64,000 bases of DNA from Roseococcus sp. SDR (GCF_019083995.1 NZ_JAHRCU010000021.1:1-64000); one strand, 5' to 3'. Positions 18,157-29,154 are shown, numbered from the stretch's first letter. Numbers and translations are program-made. The notes: generated by a model from the sequence alone, not told the origin.

Positions 18157-18193
18157 TGCCAAGCCGATGACGCGTCGGTGACGTTTGGGAGAC
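18157..18193 (-). promoter_or_regulatory. PHO-box-like tandem repeats upstream of module 2
   Basis: On the plus strand the tetramers TGCC (18157), TGAC (18168), TGAC (18179) and AGAC (18190) recur every 11 bases. On the minus strand they read GTCT, GTCA, GTCA, GGCA, matching the 11-bp direct-repeat pattern of PhoB sites. They lie about 40 bases upstream of the GTG at 18117, where a PhoB-activated promoter would be. The region is divergent with pehA (18377), but no repeat facing pehA was found. Confidence 0.6.
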
Positions 18194-18376
18194 GCCGGCG
18201 GCGGCGCCTCGTCAATCTGGTGGGTCATGCCGACAACCCGGGAATAGGTCGGTGCTTCGCGGAAACGTCATGCGCCGCCTGCGACCTCAGCGCCAAGTGT
18301 CATCGAGTGGACGCCGGATTGCAGCATGAGTGTCGCGCGGCTGGGTTAACGCACGGCCGGATTTCGGGAGCATCGC

Positions 18377-19909
18377 ATGCCGCGCAAGAACGTCCTCCTC
18401 ATCGTGGTGGATCAGTGGCGCGCCGACTTCGTGCCCGCCCTCGGCGCGGGCTTCCTGCACACGCCCAATCTGGACCGCCTCTGCCGCGAGGGCGTGACCT
18501 TCCGCAACCACTTCACCACCACTGTCCCCTGCGGCCCGGCGCGGGCCAGCCTGCTGACGGGCCTCTATCTGATGAACCACCGCGCCGTGCAGAACACCGT
18601 GCCGCTCGACGCGCGGCATGCGAATCTCGGCAAGGCGCTGCGGCTGATCGGCTATGACCCGGCGCTAATCGGCTACACCACCACCACGCCCGATCCCCGC
18701 ACCACCGGCCCGCGCGACCCGCGCTTCACCACGCTGGGCGACCTGATGGAGGGCTTCCGCAGCGTCGGCGCCTTCGAGCCGGCGATGGACGGCTACTTCG
18801 GCTGGCTGGCGCATCAGGGCTACACCCTGCCCGAGCGGCGCGAGGATGTCTGGCTGCCCGAGGGGATGGATGCCGAGCCGGGCGTCACCGACCGCCCCTC
18901 GCGCCTGCCGCGCGAGCTTTCCGACAGCGCCTTCTTCACCGAGCGCGCGCTGACCTACCTGAAGGGCAAGGGCCGCAATCCTTGGTTCCTGCATCTGGGT
19001 TATTACCGCCCGCACCCGCCCTTCATCGCGCCCGCGCCCTATCACGCCATGTACCGCCCAGAGGACATGCCGCGCCCGCATCGCCGCGCGACCTGGCAGG
19101 AGGAGGCGGCGCAGCACCCGCTGCTGGCGCATTATCTGAATGCCATCTCCCAGGGCTCCTTCTTCCGCGGCGCCAGCGGCCCCGCGCATCTGCTCGACGA
19201 AGCCGCCATCGCGCAGATGCGCGCCACCTATTGCGGCTTGATCAGCGAGATCGACCACTGCCTGGGCCAGGTCTTCGCCCATCTGGACGAGACCGGGCAG
19301 TGGGAAGACACGATGGTGATCTTCACCTCGGACCATGGCGAACAGCTCGGCGACCACTGGCTGCTCGGCAAGATCGGCTATCACGATGAGAGCTTCCGCA
19401 TTCCCCTCGTGATCAAGGAGGCGGGCGCCAATCCGCGCGCCGGCGGGATCGAGGACGCCTTCACCGAGAGTGTGGACATCATGCCCACCATCCTCGCCTC
19501 GCTCGGCGGCGCCATCCCGCGCGCGGCGGATGGGCATGATCTGCGGCCGCTGATCGAGCGTGGGCCACCGGCCGATTGGCGGCGCTTCGCCTGCTTCGAA
19601 TATGATTTCCGCGACATCTTCTACTCGCAGCCCGAGACCGCGCTGGGCCTGCCGATGGATGACTGCGCGCTGATGGCGCTGCAGGACGGCAGCCGGAAAT
19701 ACGTGCATTTCTCCGGCCTGCCGCCGCTCTTCTTCGACCTGGAGCGCGATCCGTACGGCTTCGAGAACCTGGCGGCCGACCCTTCCCGCGCTGCCGAGAT
19801 CCGCGACTGGGCGCAGGCCGCCCTCTCGCACCGGATGCGCCACGCCGAGCGCACACTGACCCATTTCCGCGCCTCCCCTGGCGGTCTCCAGGACCGCACC
19901 GCCCCCTGA
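18377..19909 (+). CDS. pehA: Phosphonate monoester hydrolase / phosphodiesterase (PMH, sulfatase superfamily)
   Basis: The 510-residue enzyme closely follows the PMH pattern: KNVLLIVVDQWRADF at the N-terminus with metal-binding Asp12, then TTVPCGPARASLLTG. The Cys of CGPAR (Cys52) should become formylglycine, the catalytic nucleophile. LIGYTTTTPDPRTTGPRDPR, FFLHLGYYRPHPPF-like and IFTSDHGEQLGDH blocks complete the active site, and the C-terminus HADRTLTHF-like stretch is also PMH-like. PMHs cut phosphonate monoesters, phosphodiesters and related esters. It is the first gene of a plus-strand operon followed by two binding proteins and a full importer, so it likely acts on compounds from that system. 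There is no signal peptide, so it is cytoplasmic. Confidence 0.88.
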   Translation: MPRKNVLLIVVDQWRADFVPALGAGFLHTPNLDRLCREGVTFRNHFTTTVPCGPARASLLTGLYLMNHRAVQNTVPLDARHANLGKALRLIGYDPALIGYTTTTPDPRTTGPRDPRFTTLGDLMEGFRSVGAFEPAMDGYFGWLAHQGYTLPERREDVWLPEGMDAEPGVTDRPSRLPRELSDSAFFTERALTYLKGKGRNPWFLHLGYYRPHPPFIAPAPYHAMYRPEDMPRPHRRATWQEEAAQHPLLAHYLNAISQGSFFRGASGPAHLLDEAAIAQMRATYCGLISEIDHCLGQVFAHLDETGQWEDTMVIFTSDHGEQLGDHWLLGKIGYHDESFRIPLVIKEAGANPRAGGIEDAFTESVDIMPTILASLGGAIPRAADGHDLRPLIERGPPADWRRFACFEYDFRDIFYSQPETALGLPMDDCALMALQDGSRKYVHFSGLPPLFFDLERDPYGFENLAADPSRAAEIRDWAQAALSHRMRHAERTLTHFRASPGGLQDRTAP

Positions 19910-19923
19910 AGGAGATCCTGCCC

Positions 19924-21534
19924 ATGCTGCCCCGCCGCACCCTCCTCGCCGCGCCAACGTTGCTGGCCGCGCCCGCGCTTGCCCAGGGCGATCAGCGGCC
20001 GGCGATCACCATCGCGGTGCAGAAAATCAGCAACTCCAACACGCTCGAGGTGCTGCGCGAGCAATCCAATGTGGGTGAGCGCATCTTCCGCTCCTCGCTC
20101 TGGGAATCACTGATCGGGCGGAACTGGCAGGGCCAGCTGGAGACGCAGCCGGCGCTCGCGACCCAATGGCGCCGCATCGACGACCGCACCGTCGAGTTCG
20201 ACCTGCGCGATGGCGTCCGCTTCCATGACGGGCGCGAGATGACGGCCGAGGACGTGGTCTTCACCTTCGGCCCGGAGCGCATGTTCGGCACCGGCGAAGG
20301 TAGCGGCGCCGCCCTCTTCCAGCGCGCGCCTGGCACGGCGCCGCAGGGCCGGGAACTGCCGCCCGAAGTGCCCGCCGTGGCCCGGCGCATGTTGCCCGCG
20401 CTGGAGCGCGTGGAGGCGGTCGGCCGCCACAAGGTGCGCTTCGTCAACCGCACGCCGGATGTGACGCTGGAGGGCCGCCTTTCGCGCCTTGGGGCCGACA
20501 TCATGTCGCGCGCCGGCTTCGAGGCGGCGGGCAGCTGGCTGGACTGGGCGCGCAAGCCCATCGCCACCGGGCCGTACATGGTGGCGGAGTTCCGGCCCGA
20601 TGTTTCGCTCACCCTGGTGGCGCATGACGCCTATTGGGGCGGCCGGCCACCGCTCCGGCAGATCCGCTTCGTCGAGGTGCCGGAGGTGGCGAGCCGGATC
20701 AACATGCTGCTCTCGGGCGAGGCGCAATTCGCCTGCGACATCCCGCCCGACCAGATCGGCGCCGTCGAGCGCAACCGCGCCTTCGAGGTGCAGGGCGGCA
20801 CCATCCTGAATCACCGGCTCATGTGCTTCGACAAGAGCCACCCGGTGCTGCGCGATGCGCGCGTGCGCCGCGCCATGACGCATTCGATCGACCGCCAGGC
20901 CATCGTGGACAGCCTCTGGTCTGGCCGCACCGTGGTGCCGCGCGGCCTGCAATGGGACTATTACGGCGAGATGTTCCTCTCCGACTGGTCGGTGCCGCGC
21001 TTCGACCTGGCGGAGGCGCGCCGCCTGCTGCGCGAGGCGAATTACCGCGGCGAGCCGATCCCCTACCGCCTGCTGAACAACTACTACACCAACCAGGTCG
21101 CCACCGCGCAGATTCTGGTGGAGATGTGGCGTCAGGCCGGGCTGAACGTCGTCATCGAGATGCGCGAGAACTTCAGCCAGGTCTTCGACCGCTCGACCGG
21201 CCAGCGTGGCGTGCGCGACTGGTCCAACAGCGCGCCCTTCAACGATCCCGTCTCCTCCCTCGTCAATCAGCACGGCCCGCGCGGGCAGCAGCAGCAGATC
21301 GGCGAATGGACGAACGAGGAGTTCAACCGCCTCTCCGACCTGCTGGAGACCGACACGGACCGCGCGCGGCGCCGCGCCACTTTCCGCCGCATGTTGGAGA
21401 TCGCCGAGCGCGAGGACCCGGCCTTCACCGTGCTGCACCAGAACGCCACCTTCACGGCCAAGCGGCGCGACATCCGCTGGCGCGCGGCGCCGGCCTTCGC
21501 GATGGATTTCCGCGCGCAGAACTGGGGGGCCTGA
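19924..21534 (+). CDS. ABC transporter substrate-binding protein, SBP_bac_5 family (copy 1)
   Basis: A 536-residue protein with signal MLPRRTLLAAPTLLAAPALA. Family-5 hallmarks include VEFDLRDGVRFHDGREMTAE and VRRAMTHSIDRQAIVDSLW. A GGAG ribosome-binding site lies 10 bases before the ATG. It is strongly similar along its length to the next gene, including AVQKISNSNTLE near the mature N-terminus and the ERNRAFEVQGG region. It probably feeds the importer encoded at 23130-26860. Confidence 0.88.
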   Translation: MLPRRTLLAAPTLLAAPALAQGDQRPAITIAVQKISNSNTLEVLREQSNVGERIFRSSLWESLIGRNWQGQLETQPALATQWRRIDDRTVEFDLRDGVRFHDGREMTAEDVVFTFGPERMFGTGEGSGAALFQRAPGTAPQGRELPPEVPAVARRMLPALERVEAVGRHKVRFVNRTPDVTLEGRLSRLGADIMSRAGFEAAGSWLDWARKPIATGPYMVAEFRPDVSLTLVAHDAYWGGRPPLRQIRFVEVPEVASRINMLLSGEAQFACDIPPDQIGAVERNRAFEVQGGTILNHRLMCFDKSHPVLRDARVRRAMTHSIDRQAIVDSLWSGRTVVPRGLQWDYYGEMFLSDWSVPRFDLAEARRLLREANYRGEPIPYRLLNNYYTNQVATAQILVEMWRQAGLNVVIEMRENFSQVFDRSTGQRGVRDWSNSAPFNDPVSSLVNQHGPRGQQQQIGEWTNEEFNRLSDLLETDTDRARRRATFRRMLEIAEREDPAFTVLHQNATFTAKRRDIRWRAAPAFAMDFRAQNWGA

Positions 21535-21537
21535 GCC

Positions 21538-23129
21538 ATGCGCCGCCGTCACCTCGCGGGCCTGCCCGCGCTGTTCGCCGCCCCCGCGCTCGCGCAATCG
21601 GACCAGCGGCCGGAACTGCGCGTCGCGGTGCAGAAGATCTCCAACTCCAACACGCTGGAGACGCCGCGCGAGCAGTCCAATGTCGGCTTCCGCCTCTCGA
21701 CGCTCTATGCCGAGAGCCTGATCGGCACGAACTGGACCGGCGACCTGCGCGCCGTGCCCGAGCTCGCCACCGCGACGCGCCGCCTGGATGACCGCACGGT
21801 GGAGTTCGAGCTGCGCCCCGGCGTGCGCATGCATGACGGCCGCGTGATGACGGCCGAGGACGTGGCCTTCTCGATCGGCGGCGCGCGCCTCTTCGGCACC
21901 GGGGCGGCGCGTGAGCGGGGCGGCATCACGGCGGGCCAGCAGGGCATGGAGCCGCAACCCGAGGTGATCGCGACCGCCCGCCGCACCTTCCCCGGCCTGG
22001 AGCGGGTGGAGGTGGTGGGCGAGGGGGTGGTCCGCTTCGTGAACCGAACGCCGGATGTGACGCTGGAGAAGCGCCTGCAGCAGAATGTCGGCGTCATCCT
22101 CTCCCGCGCCGCCTTCGAGGCATCCGAGAACTGGCTCGCCTGGGCGCGCCGGCCCATCGGCACCGGCCCCTATCGCGTGGCGGAATTCCGGCCGGACGTC
22201 TCCCTCACCTTCGAGGCGCATGACGAATACTGGGGCGGCCGCCCGCCGGCCCGCCGCATCCGCTTCGTCGAGATCCCGGAGGCGGCAAGCCGCGTGAACG
22301 CGCTCTTCTCCGGCGAGGTGGATTTCGCGACCGACATTCCGCCCGACCAGATCCGCAGCGTCGAGCGCAATCCGCGCTTCGAGGTGCAGGGCAGCGCCAT
22401 CAACAACATCCGCATCCTGGCCTTCGACACGAGCCACGCCGTGCTGCGCAACCCGCTGGTGCGCCGCGCCATGAGCCATGCGATCGACCGCCAGGCGATC
22501 GTCGGCTCGCTCTGGGCCGGGCGGACCGAAATTCCGCGTGGGCTGCAGCTGGAATTCTTCGACGACATGTATCTGCGCGACTGGGACAACCCGCGCCACG
22601 ATCCGGCCGAGGCGCGGCGCCTGCTGCGTGAGGCCGGCTATCGCGGTGAGCCGATCCCCTATCGCTGCCTCAACAACTACTACGTGAACCAGACCGCCAA
22701 TGCTCAGGTGATGGTGGAGATGTGGCGCGCGGTCGGCCTGAACGTGCAGCTGCAGATGATGGAGAACTGGACGCAGATCCTCGAGCCCGGCCCGACGCGC
22801 GGCGTACGTGACTGGTCCTGCACCCATGTCTTCGCCGATCCCGTCGGCTCGCTGGTGCGGGCCATGGGGCCCGGCAGCCCTCTGCAGCGCCAGGAGGAAT
22901 GGAGCAACGCCGCCTTCAACGCGCTATCGGCAGAGCTGGAAGCCTCGACCGACCGCGCGCGCCGCCGGGTCGTCTTCCGGCGCATGCTCGAGATCATCGA
23001 GCGCGAGGACCCGGGCTACATGGTGCTGCACACGGCGGCGACCTTCATCGCCAAGCGGCGGGACATCCGCTGGCGCGCCTCGCGCGGCTGGCCGATGGAT
23101 TTCCGCGCCAGCAATCTCGGCTTCGGCGC

Positions 23130-23133
<4 letters not shown>
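21538..23133 (+). CDS. ABC transporter substrate-binding protein, SBP_bac_5 family (copy 2)
   Basis: The 531-residue protein has signal MRRRHLAGLPALFAAPALA and the family-5 block VEFELRPGVRMHDGRVMTAE. It is a tandem paralogue of the preceding gene (shared AVQKISNSNTLE, IPPDQI, NYYVNQTANAQ-like stretches). Two binding proteins for one importer suggest two related ligands. It ends overlapping the ATPase start. Confidence 0.88.
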
Positions 23134-24091
<958 letters not shown>

Positions 24092-24095
<4 letters not shown>

Positions 24096-25057
24096 GCGCG
24101 CTGCTGGAGGCGCGCGGCCTGGTGCGGCGCTACAGGATGCGGCGCGGATTGTTCGGCGCGCCGGTCGCATTGCGCGCGGTGGATGGCGTCTCGCTCGCGC
24201 TGGCGCCCGGGCGCACGCTGGGCCTGGTGGGCGAAAGCGGCTGCGGCAAATCCACCACCGGCCGCCTGGTGCTGGGGCTGGAGGCGCCCGATGACGGCGC
24301 CGTCCTGGTCGAGGGCCGACCCATGCCCCCGCCGGCCAGCGCCGAATGGCGCCGGCTCCGCGCCCGGATGCAGATGGTTTTCCAGGACCCGCTGGGCGCG
24401 CTGGACCGCCGCCTGACCATCGGCGCCCAGGTGGCGGAGCCGCTGGTGATCCATGGCCTCGACCCCGCGCGCATGCCGGCGCTGCTGGCCGGCGTCGGCC
24501 TGCGGCCGGACCAGGCGGCGCGCTATCCGCATGAACTCTCGGGCGGCCAGCGCCAGCGCGCCGTGATCGCGCGCGCGCTGGCGACCGACCCGTCGCTGCT
24601 GGTGTGCGACGAACCGATTTCGGCGCTCGACGTCTCGATCCAGGCGCAGGTGATGAACCTGCTTCAGGATGTGCAGGAGCGCCTCGGCCTCGCCATGCTC
24701 TTCATCAGCCATGATCTGCGCGCGGTGCGCCAGGTCAGCCATCGCGTCGCCGTCATGTATCTCGGCCGCATCGTGGAGGAAGGCGAGCCCGATGCGGTCT
24801 TCGCGACGCCGGCGCATCCCTACACCCGGGCGCTGGTCTCCGCGATTCCGCGGCGTGGGCGCGCGGGCGCGCGGATCGTGCTGAAGGGCGATCCGCCCAA
24901 CCCTGCGGCGCGGCCCACGGGCTGCGCCTTCCATCCGCGCTGCGCCCATGCCGTCGCGCGCTGCAGCGCCGAGGCGCCGGTGCTGGCGCCCCGCGCCATG
25001 GATGGGCGCATCGTCGCCTGCCACCTGGCGGAAGCGCCGCTGGCGGAGGCCGCCTGA
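24092..25057 (+). CDS. Peptide/nickel-type ABC ATPase, DppF family
   Basis: The 321-residue ATPase has Walker A GESGCGKSTTG, signature LSGGQRQRAVIARAL, Walker B LLVCDEPISALD and the C-terminal CAFHPRCAHAVARC motif. Its ATG overlaps the DppD-type gene by 4 bases and its stop overlaps the permease ATG (TGATG). The two ATPases could also serve the ATPase-less DppB/C pair at 4734-6415. Confidence 0.9.
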
Positions 25058-25983
25058 TGCTGCGCTTCTTCACCATCCGGCTGCTGCGCGCGGCGGTCAC
25101 GCTCACCATGGTTGTCACCTTCGCCTTCCTCGTGCTCATCGCCTCAGGCGATCCGGCCGACATCATCATGGGCAGCGACGCGCCGCCCGAGGCGATCGAG
25201 GCCTTCCGCCAGGCCTGGGGCCTCGATCGGCCGATCTGGGTGCAGTACCTCTCCTATTTCAGCGCCATCCTCTCGGGCGATCTCGGCCGCTCCATGCGCG
25301 ACGGGCGGGACGCCATCGTGCTGGTGGCCGAGCGCATCCCGGCCACGCTGGCGCTCACCCTGCCGGCGCTGGCGCTGAAGCTGGCCCTTGGCATCCCGGC
25401 CGGCATCTACGCGGCGCTGCACCGCAACTCCATGGCGGACCGTGCCGTGATGGTGCTGGCGGTGGCGGGCTTCACCATCCCCTCCTTCGTGCTCGGGCTG
25501 CTGCTGGTGCTGGTCTTCGCCGTGCAGCTCGGCTGGCTGCCCTCTGGCGGGCAGGAGAGCTGGCGGCATGCCATCCTGCCGGTCATCACGCTCGGCATCG
25601 GGGGGGCGGCGGTGCTGGCGCGCTTCACCCGCAGCGCCATGCTGGAGGTGCTGGGCCAGCCCTATATCCGCACCGCGAGCGCCAAGGGCGTGGCCTGGCG
25701 CGCCGTGGTGTCGCATCACGCGCTGCCCAATGCGGCGATCCCGACGGTCACCATCATCGGCTTCATGGTGGGCTCGCTGCTCGCCGGCGCGGTGGTGGTG
25801 GAGAGCGTCTTCTCCTGGCCCGGCGTGGGGCGCCTGCTGGTGACGGCGGTGGCGAACCGTGACCTCGCCGTCGTGCAATGCATCCTGCTGCTGGTGGCGG
25901 CCACCATGATCACGGCGAACCTGGTGGTGGACCTGCTCTATGGCCTGCTGGATCCGCGGCTGCGAAGCGGGAAGGAGGGCTGA
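25057..25983 (+). CDS. Peptide/nickel-type ABC permease, DppB family
   Basis: A 308-residue permease starting MLRFFTIRLLRAAVTLTMVV with a large periplasmic loop containing AFRQAWGLDRPIWVQYLSYF and the EAA loop RTASAKGVAWRAVVSHHALP. About six membrane segments. It belongs to the complete importer of the pehA operon. Confidence 0.9.
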   Translation: MLRFFTIRLLRAAVTLTMVVTFAFLVLIASGDPADIIMGSDAPPEAIEAFRQAWGLDRPIWVQYLSYFSAILSGDLGRSMRDGRDAIVLVAERIPATLALTLPALALKLALGIPAGIYAALHRNSMADRAVMVLAVAGFTIPSFVLGLLLVLVFAVQLGWLPSGGQESWRHAILPVITLGIGGAAVLARFTRSAMLEVLGQPYIRTASAKGVAWRAVVSHHALPNAAIPTVTIIGFMVGSLLAGAVVVESVFSWPGVGRLLVTAVANRDLAVVQCILLLVAATMITANLVVDLLYGLLDPRLRSGKEG

Positions 25984-25984
25984 G

Positions 25985-26860
25985 ATGCCGGAAGCGCCGC
26001 TCCCTGTCCTCACCGCCGCGCCGCCCCGTCCGGCGCGCGCGCTGCCGCCGCCGCTCGTGCTCTTCGGGCTCGGCTGGCTCGCGCTCATGCTGGCCGTCGC
26101 GCTGCTCGGCGACGTGATCAGCCCCTATCCCTACACGCAGCTCGACCTGCGCAACCGGCTCTCGCCGCCGGTGGGCTTCGGCGGCGGCTGGCTGCATCCG
26201 CTGGGCACGGACGAGCTGGGGCGGGATGTGCTCTCGCGCCTCATCGCCTCCATCCGCACCAGCCTCGTCATCGCCTTCGGCGCGACCATCGTGGGCGCCG
26301 TGCTCGGCACGACGCTCGGCTTCCTGGCCGCGCATTTCCGCGGGCTGGTGGAGCAGGCGGTGATGGCGCTGGTGGATTTCTCGGCCTCCATCCCCTTCCT
26401 GATCCTGGCGCTGGCGGTGCTGGCCTTCCTCGGCAATTCGATGGGGCTCTTCGTGCTGCTGCTCGGACTGCATGCCTGGGAGCGCTACGCTCGGATCGCG
26501 CGGGGGCTGGCACTTTCGGCCAGCGCGCAGGGCTATGCGGGCGCGGTGCGGCAATTGGGCGCCTCGCCCTGGCGGGTCTATGGGCGGCACATCCTGCCCA
26601 ACATCGCCTCCACGCTCATCGTCTCGATGACGCTGGCCTTCCCCGAGGTGATCCTGCTGGAGAGCGGGCTCTCCTTCCTCGGCCTCGGCGTGCAGCCGCC
26701 CGAGACCTCGCTCGGCAACATGGTGGGCTATGGGCGCGAATACCTCACGCGCGCGCCCTGGATCCTGCTCGCGCCCGCCGTGGTGATCGTGCTGACGACG
26801 CTTTCGGTGTCGCTGATCGGCGATTGGCTGCGCGACCGCCTGGACCCCACGCTGCGTTGA
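25985..26860 (+). CDS. Peptide/nickel-type ABC permease, DppC family
   Basis: The 291-residue permease carries the conserved HPLGTDELGRDVLSRLI motif of DppC/OppC after its first membrane segment, and the EAA loop GAVRQLGASPWRVYGRHILP. The ATG at 25985 is one base after the DppB stop, so the pair is co-translated. Confidence 0.9.
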   Translation: MPEAPLPVLTAAPPRPARALPPPLVLFGLGWLALMLAVALLGDVISPYPYTQLDLRNRLSPPVGFGGGWLHPLGTDELGRDVLSRLIASIRTSLVIAFGATIVGAVLGTTLGFLAAHFRGLVEQAVMALVDFSASIPFLILALAVLAFLGNSMGLFVLLLGLHAWERYARIARGLALSASAQGYAGAVRQLGASPWRVYGRHILPNIASTLIVSMTLAFPEVILLESGLSFLGLGVQPPETSLGNMVGYGREYLTRAPWILLAPAVVIVLTTLSVSLIGDWLRDRLDPTLR

Positions 26861-26870
26861 GGAGATGACA

Positions 26871-28295
26871 ATGACCCGCTTCGTGATGTTGGCCCTGGAC
26901 GGGCTGCGGCCCGACATGGTGACGCCCGCCCTCACGCCCCACCTCTGCGCTTTGGCGGCGGCGGGCACGCGCTTCGCGAATGCGCGCAGCGTCTTCCCCT
27001 CGGAGACGCGGGTGGCGACGCCCTCGCTCATCACCGGATGCCGGCCGGGCGGGCATGGTATGGTGGCCAACACATTGTTCGATGCGGCGGCGGCCCCCGA
27101 CCGCCTGTTGCGGACCAAGCTGGTCGCCGATGTGGCGGCGATGGCGCAGGGCCGCGAGACGCCGTTGCAGCGGCCTTCCCTGGCCGAACGCCTCGCGCCG
27201 CACGGCAGGAGCTTCGCCCTGGTCAGCGCGGGCACGGCCGGCGCCGCGCGGCTGCTGCACCCCGCGGCCGAACGGCTCGGCGCCTTCCGCTGGAATGTCG
27301 AGGATGAAGATGGCGCCACGGCGGCCGAGGTGCGCGCCGCGCTCGGCGCCACGCCGCCGCATGGCATGCCCAACACCGCGCGCGTCGAATTCGCCGGGCG
27401 TGTCCTGCTGGAGCATGTGCTGCCGCACCATGCGCCCGATGTCGCGCTGCTCTGGCTCTCGGAACCGGATGTGGCCTTCCACTGGGCCGGCCTGGGCGCT
27501 GCGGAGACGCTGGCCGCGCTGCGCGCCGCGGACGCCGTGCTGGGCCGCGTGATGGATTGGCGCGATGCGCAGCCCGATGCGGCCGAGATCGGGATCATCG
27601 TGCTTTCGGATCACGGGCATGTGACGGGGACGCGCAAACTCAGCCTGCGCGACGAGCTGGTGAAGGCCGGCTTCCGCGCCGGCACCGGCATGGGGCCGGA
27701 TGTGGATGTGGTGGTGGCGCCGGCCGCGGCCCCTGGCCTCTGGCTGCGCGATCCCGCCCTGGCGCCGCAGATCGCGGAGTTCCTGGCGCGGCAGGATTGG
27801 GCGGGGCCGTTGCTGGCGCGCGATCCCGGCATTCTCCCGGCCGGCCACGCCTTCCCGCTGGCCGCTCTGGGCAGCGCGCATGCCCGCAGCGCCGACCTCG
27901 TCGCCACCTTCGCCGGCACCGAGACGGCGGATGCCTGGGGCCTGCCCGGCACCGCGCCCTTCGACGCGCCCGACGTGCCGGAGGGCGGGGGCATGCATGG
28001 CGGGCTGCACCGCGCGGAGCTCGCGACCGTGCTGGTCATGCAAGGCGGACCCTTCCGCCGGCGTGCCGTGGCCGAGGAGCCGGCCGACCTGACGGATATC
28101 GTGCCGACCCTCCTGCACGCGCTGGGATTGCCGGGGGAGGGGATGGAAGGGCGCCCGCTGCGTGCCGCTTTCGACGCGGCGCTTGATGCGCCGCCCTTGC
28201 CGCTGGTCCTGCCGCTGCGGGGCGGCTTCGCGCTGGAGGCGATGCGGGCCACGCCTGATGGCCGGCTCTATCCGACCGCGCTGCGCCGCGCATGA
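26871..28295 (+). CDS. Alkaline-phosphatase-superfamily phosphodiesterase (nucleotide pyrophosphatase/NPP-like)
   Basis: The 474-residue protein begins MTRFVMLALDGLRPDM with metal ligand Asp10. Thr46 in PSETRVATPSLITG is the probable nucleophile, aligning with the NPP threonine. Further ligands are in GGHGM, LSEPDVAFHW (Asp and His) and LSDHGHV (Asp and His), with a late His in GGGMHGGLH. The ATG at 26871 is preferred over 26865 because GAGGAG is spaced 6 bases from it. It ends the pehA operon and probably hydrolyses a phosphate or phosphonate ester delivered by the importer. No signal peptide is evident. Confidence 0.83.
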   Translation: MTRFVMLALDGLRPDMVTPALTPHLCALAAAGTRFANARSVFPSETRVATPSLITGCRPGGHGMVANTLFDAAAAPDRLLRTKLVADVAAMAQGRETPLQRPSLAERLAPHGRSFALVSAGTAGAARLLHPAAERLGAFRWNVEDEDGATAAEVRAALGATPPHGMPNTARVEFAGRVLLEHVLPHHAPDVALLWLSEPDVAFHWAGLGAAETLAALRAADAVLGRVMDWRDAQPDAAEIGIIVLSDHGHVTGTRKLSLRDELVKAGFRAGTGMGPDVDVVVAPAAAPGLWLRDPALAPQIAEFLARQDWAGPLLARDPGILPAGHAFPLAALGSAHARSADLVATFAGTETADAWGLPGTAPFDAPDVPEGGGMHGGLHRAELATVLVMQGGPFRRRAVAEEPADLTDIVPTLLHALGLPGEGMEGRPLRAAFDAALDAPPLPLVLPLRGGFALEAMRATPDGRLYPTALRRA

Positions 28296-28325
28296 CAAGG
28301 CGCGCGCCCCCCCGTCTCCGCAGGA

Positions 28326-28354
28326 TCGTCACCTCGGTGTCACTGCCGTGTCAC
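28326..28354 (+). promoter_or_regulatory. PHO box upstream of the ptx operon
   Basis: Three GTCA tetramers start at 28328, 28339 and 28350, exactly 11 bases apart, each followed by C and the last two preceded by GT. This is the PhoB direct-repeat pattern (CTGTCAC repeats). A weak -10-like TAGGCG follows at about 28365, placing a start of transcription near 28377. The phosphite uptake and oxidation operon should therefore be induced by phosphate starvation. Confidence 0.75.
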
Positions 28355-28395
28355 GCGGCGCTGCTAGGCGCGCCGCTCGCATGAGCGGGACCTGC

Positions 28396-29154
28396 ATGAT
28401 GATTCGGACCGAGGCCCTGGGCGTCACCTACCCCAATGGCACCATGGCGCTGGCGCCCACCAGCCTCGACATCGCCGAGGGGCGGTTCACCGTGCTGCTC
28501 GGCCCCTCGGGCGCGGGCAAGTCCACGCTGCTGCGTTGCCTGAACGGCCTGGTCCGGCCCAGCGAGGGCCGCATCCTGGTGGCGGGCGAACCCCTTGCGG
28601 GCAGCGCCGCCTGGCGCGCGCATCGCCGCGCCACGGGCATGGTTTTCCAGCAGCACCAGCTGATCGGCCGCGTCAGCGTGCTGGGCAATGTGCTGACCGG
28701 CCGGCTGGGCTATCACTCGTCGCTCCGCACGCTCTGGCCCTTCGCCCGCGCCGAGAAGCGCCGCGCGCTGGAGGCGCTGGAGCGCGTCGGCCTGCTGGAC
28801 AAGGCGCTGGCCCGTGCCGACCAGCTCTCCGGCGGGCAGCAGCAGCGCGTGGGCATCGCGCGCGCGCTGGTGCAGCAGCCCCGCCTGATGCTGGCCGATG
28901 AGCCGGTCGCGAGCCTCGACCCCGCGACCGCGGAGCGCGTGATGCGCCTCCTGCACGAGATCTGCACCAGCGACGGGCTGACCGCCGTCGTCTCGCTGCA
29001 CCAGGTGGATCTCGCGCGGAAGTTCGGCGAGCGGATCATCGGCCTCGCGCGCGGGCAGGTCGTCTTCGACGGCACCGCGGCGATGCTCGATGCCGCGGCC
29101 ATTTCCCGGATCTACGGCACACCCGTCACCATCCCTGAGAAGGAGTTCGCCTGA
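28396..29154 (+). CDS. ptxA: Phosphite/phosphonate ABC transporter ATPase (PtxA/PhnC)
   Basis: A 252-residue ATPase with Walker A GPSGAGKST, Q-loop MVFQQHQLIGR, signature LSGGQQQRVGIARAL and Walker B LMLADEPVASLD. The MVFQQHQLI and LGYHSSLRTLW segments are PhnC-like. The ATG at 28396 is preferred because GGGA lies 5 bases upstream and the PHO-box promoter would start transcription close to the alternative ATG at 28381. It overlaps ptxB by one base. Confidence 0.88.
   Translation: MMIRTEALGVTYPNGTMALAPTSLDIAEGRFTVLLGPSGAGKSTLLRCLNGLVRPSEGRILVAGEPLAGSAAWRAHRRATGMVFQQHQLIGRVSVLGNVLTGRLGYHSSLRTLWPFARAEKRRALEALERVGLLDKALARADQLSGGQQQRVGIARALVQQPRLMLADEPVASLDPATAERVMRLLHEICTSDGLTAVVSLHQVDLARKFGERIIGLARGQVVFDGTAAMLDAAAISRIYGTPVTIPEKEFA

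Noticed and set aside
18240-18376. A plus-strand PHO box for pehA
   Set aside because: GTCA occurs at 18267 and 18299 but without partners 11 bases away; the spacing does not fit.
20107-22827. A 906-codon minus-strand open frame opposite the two binding-protein genes
   Set aside because: It has no recognisable domain and mirrors codon bias of the sense genes. The sense strand holds two paralogous proteins with signal peptides.
25910-27598. A 562-codon minus-strand frame opposite the DppC and NPP-like genes
   Set aside because: Low-complexity antisense translation; the sense genes have conserved catalytic and permease motifs.
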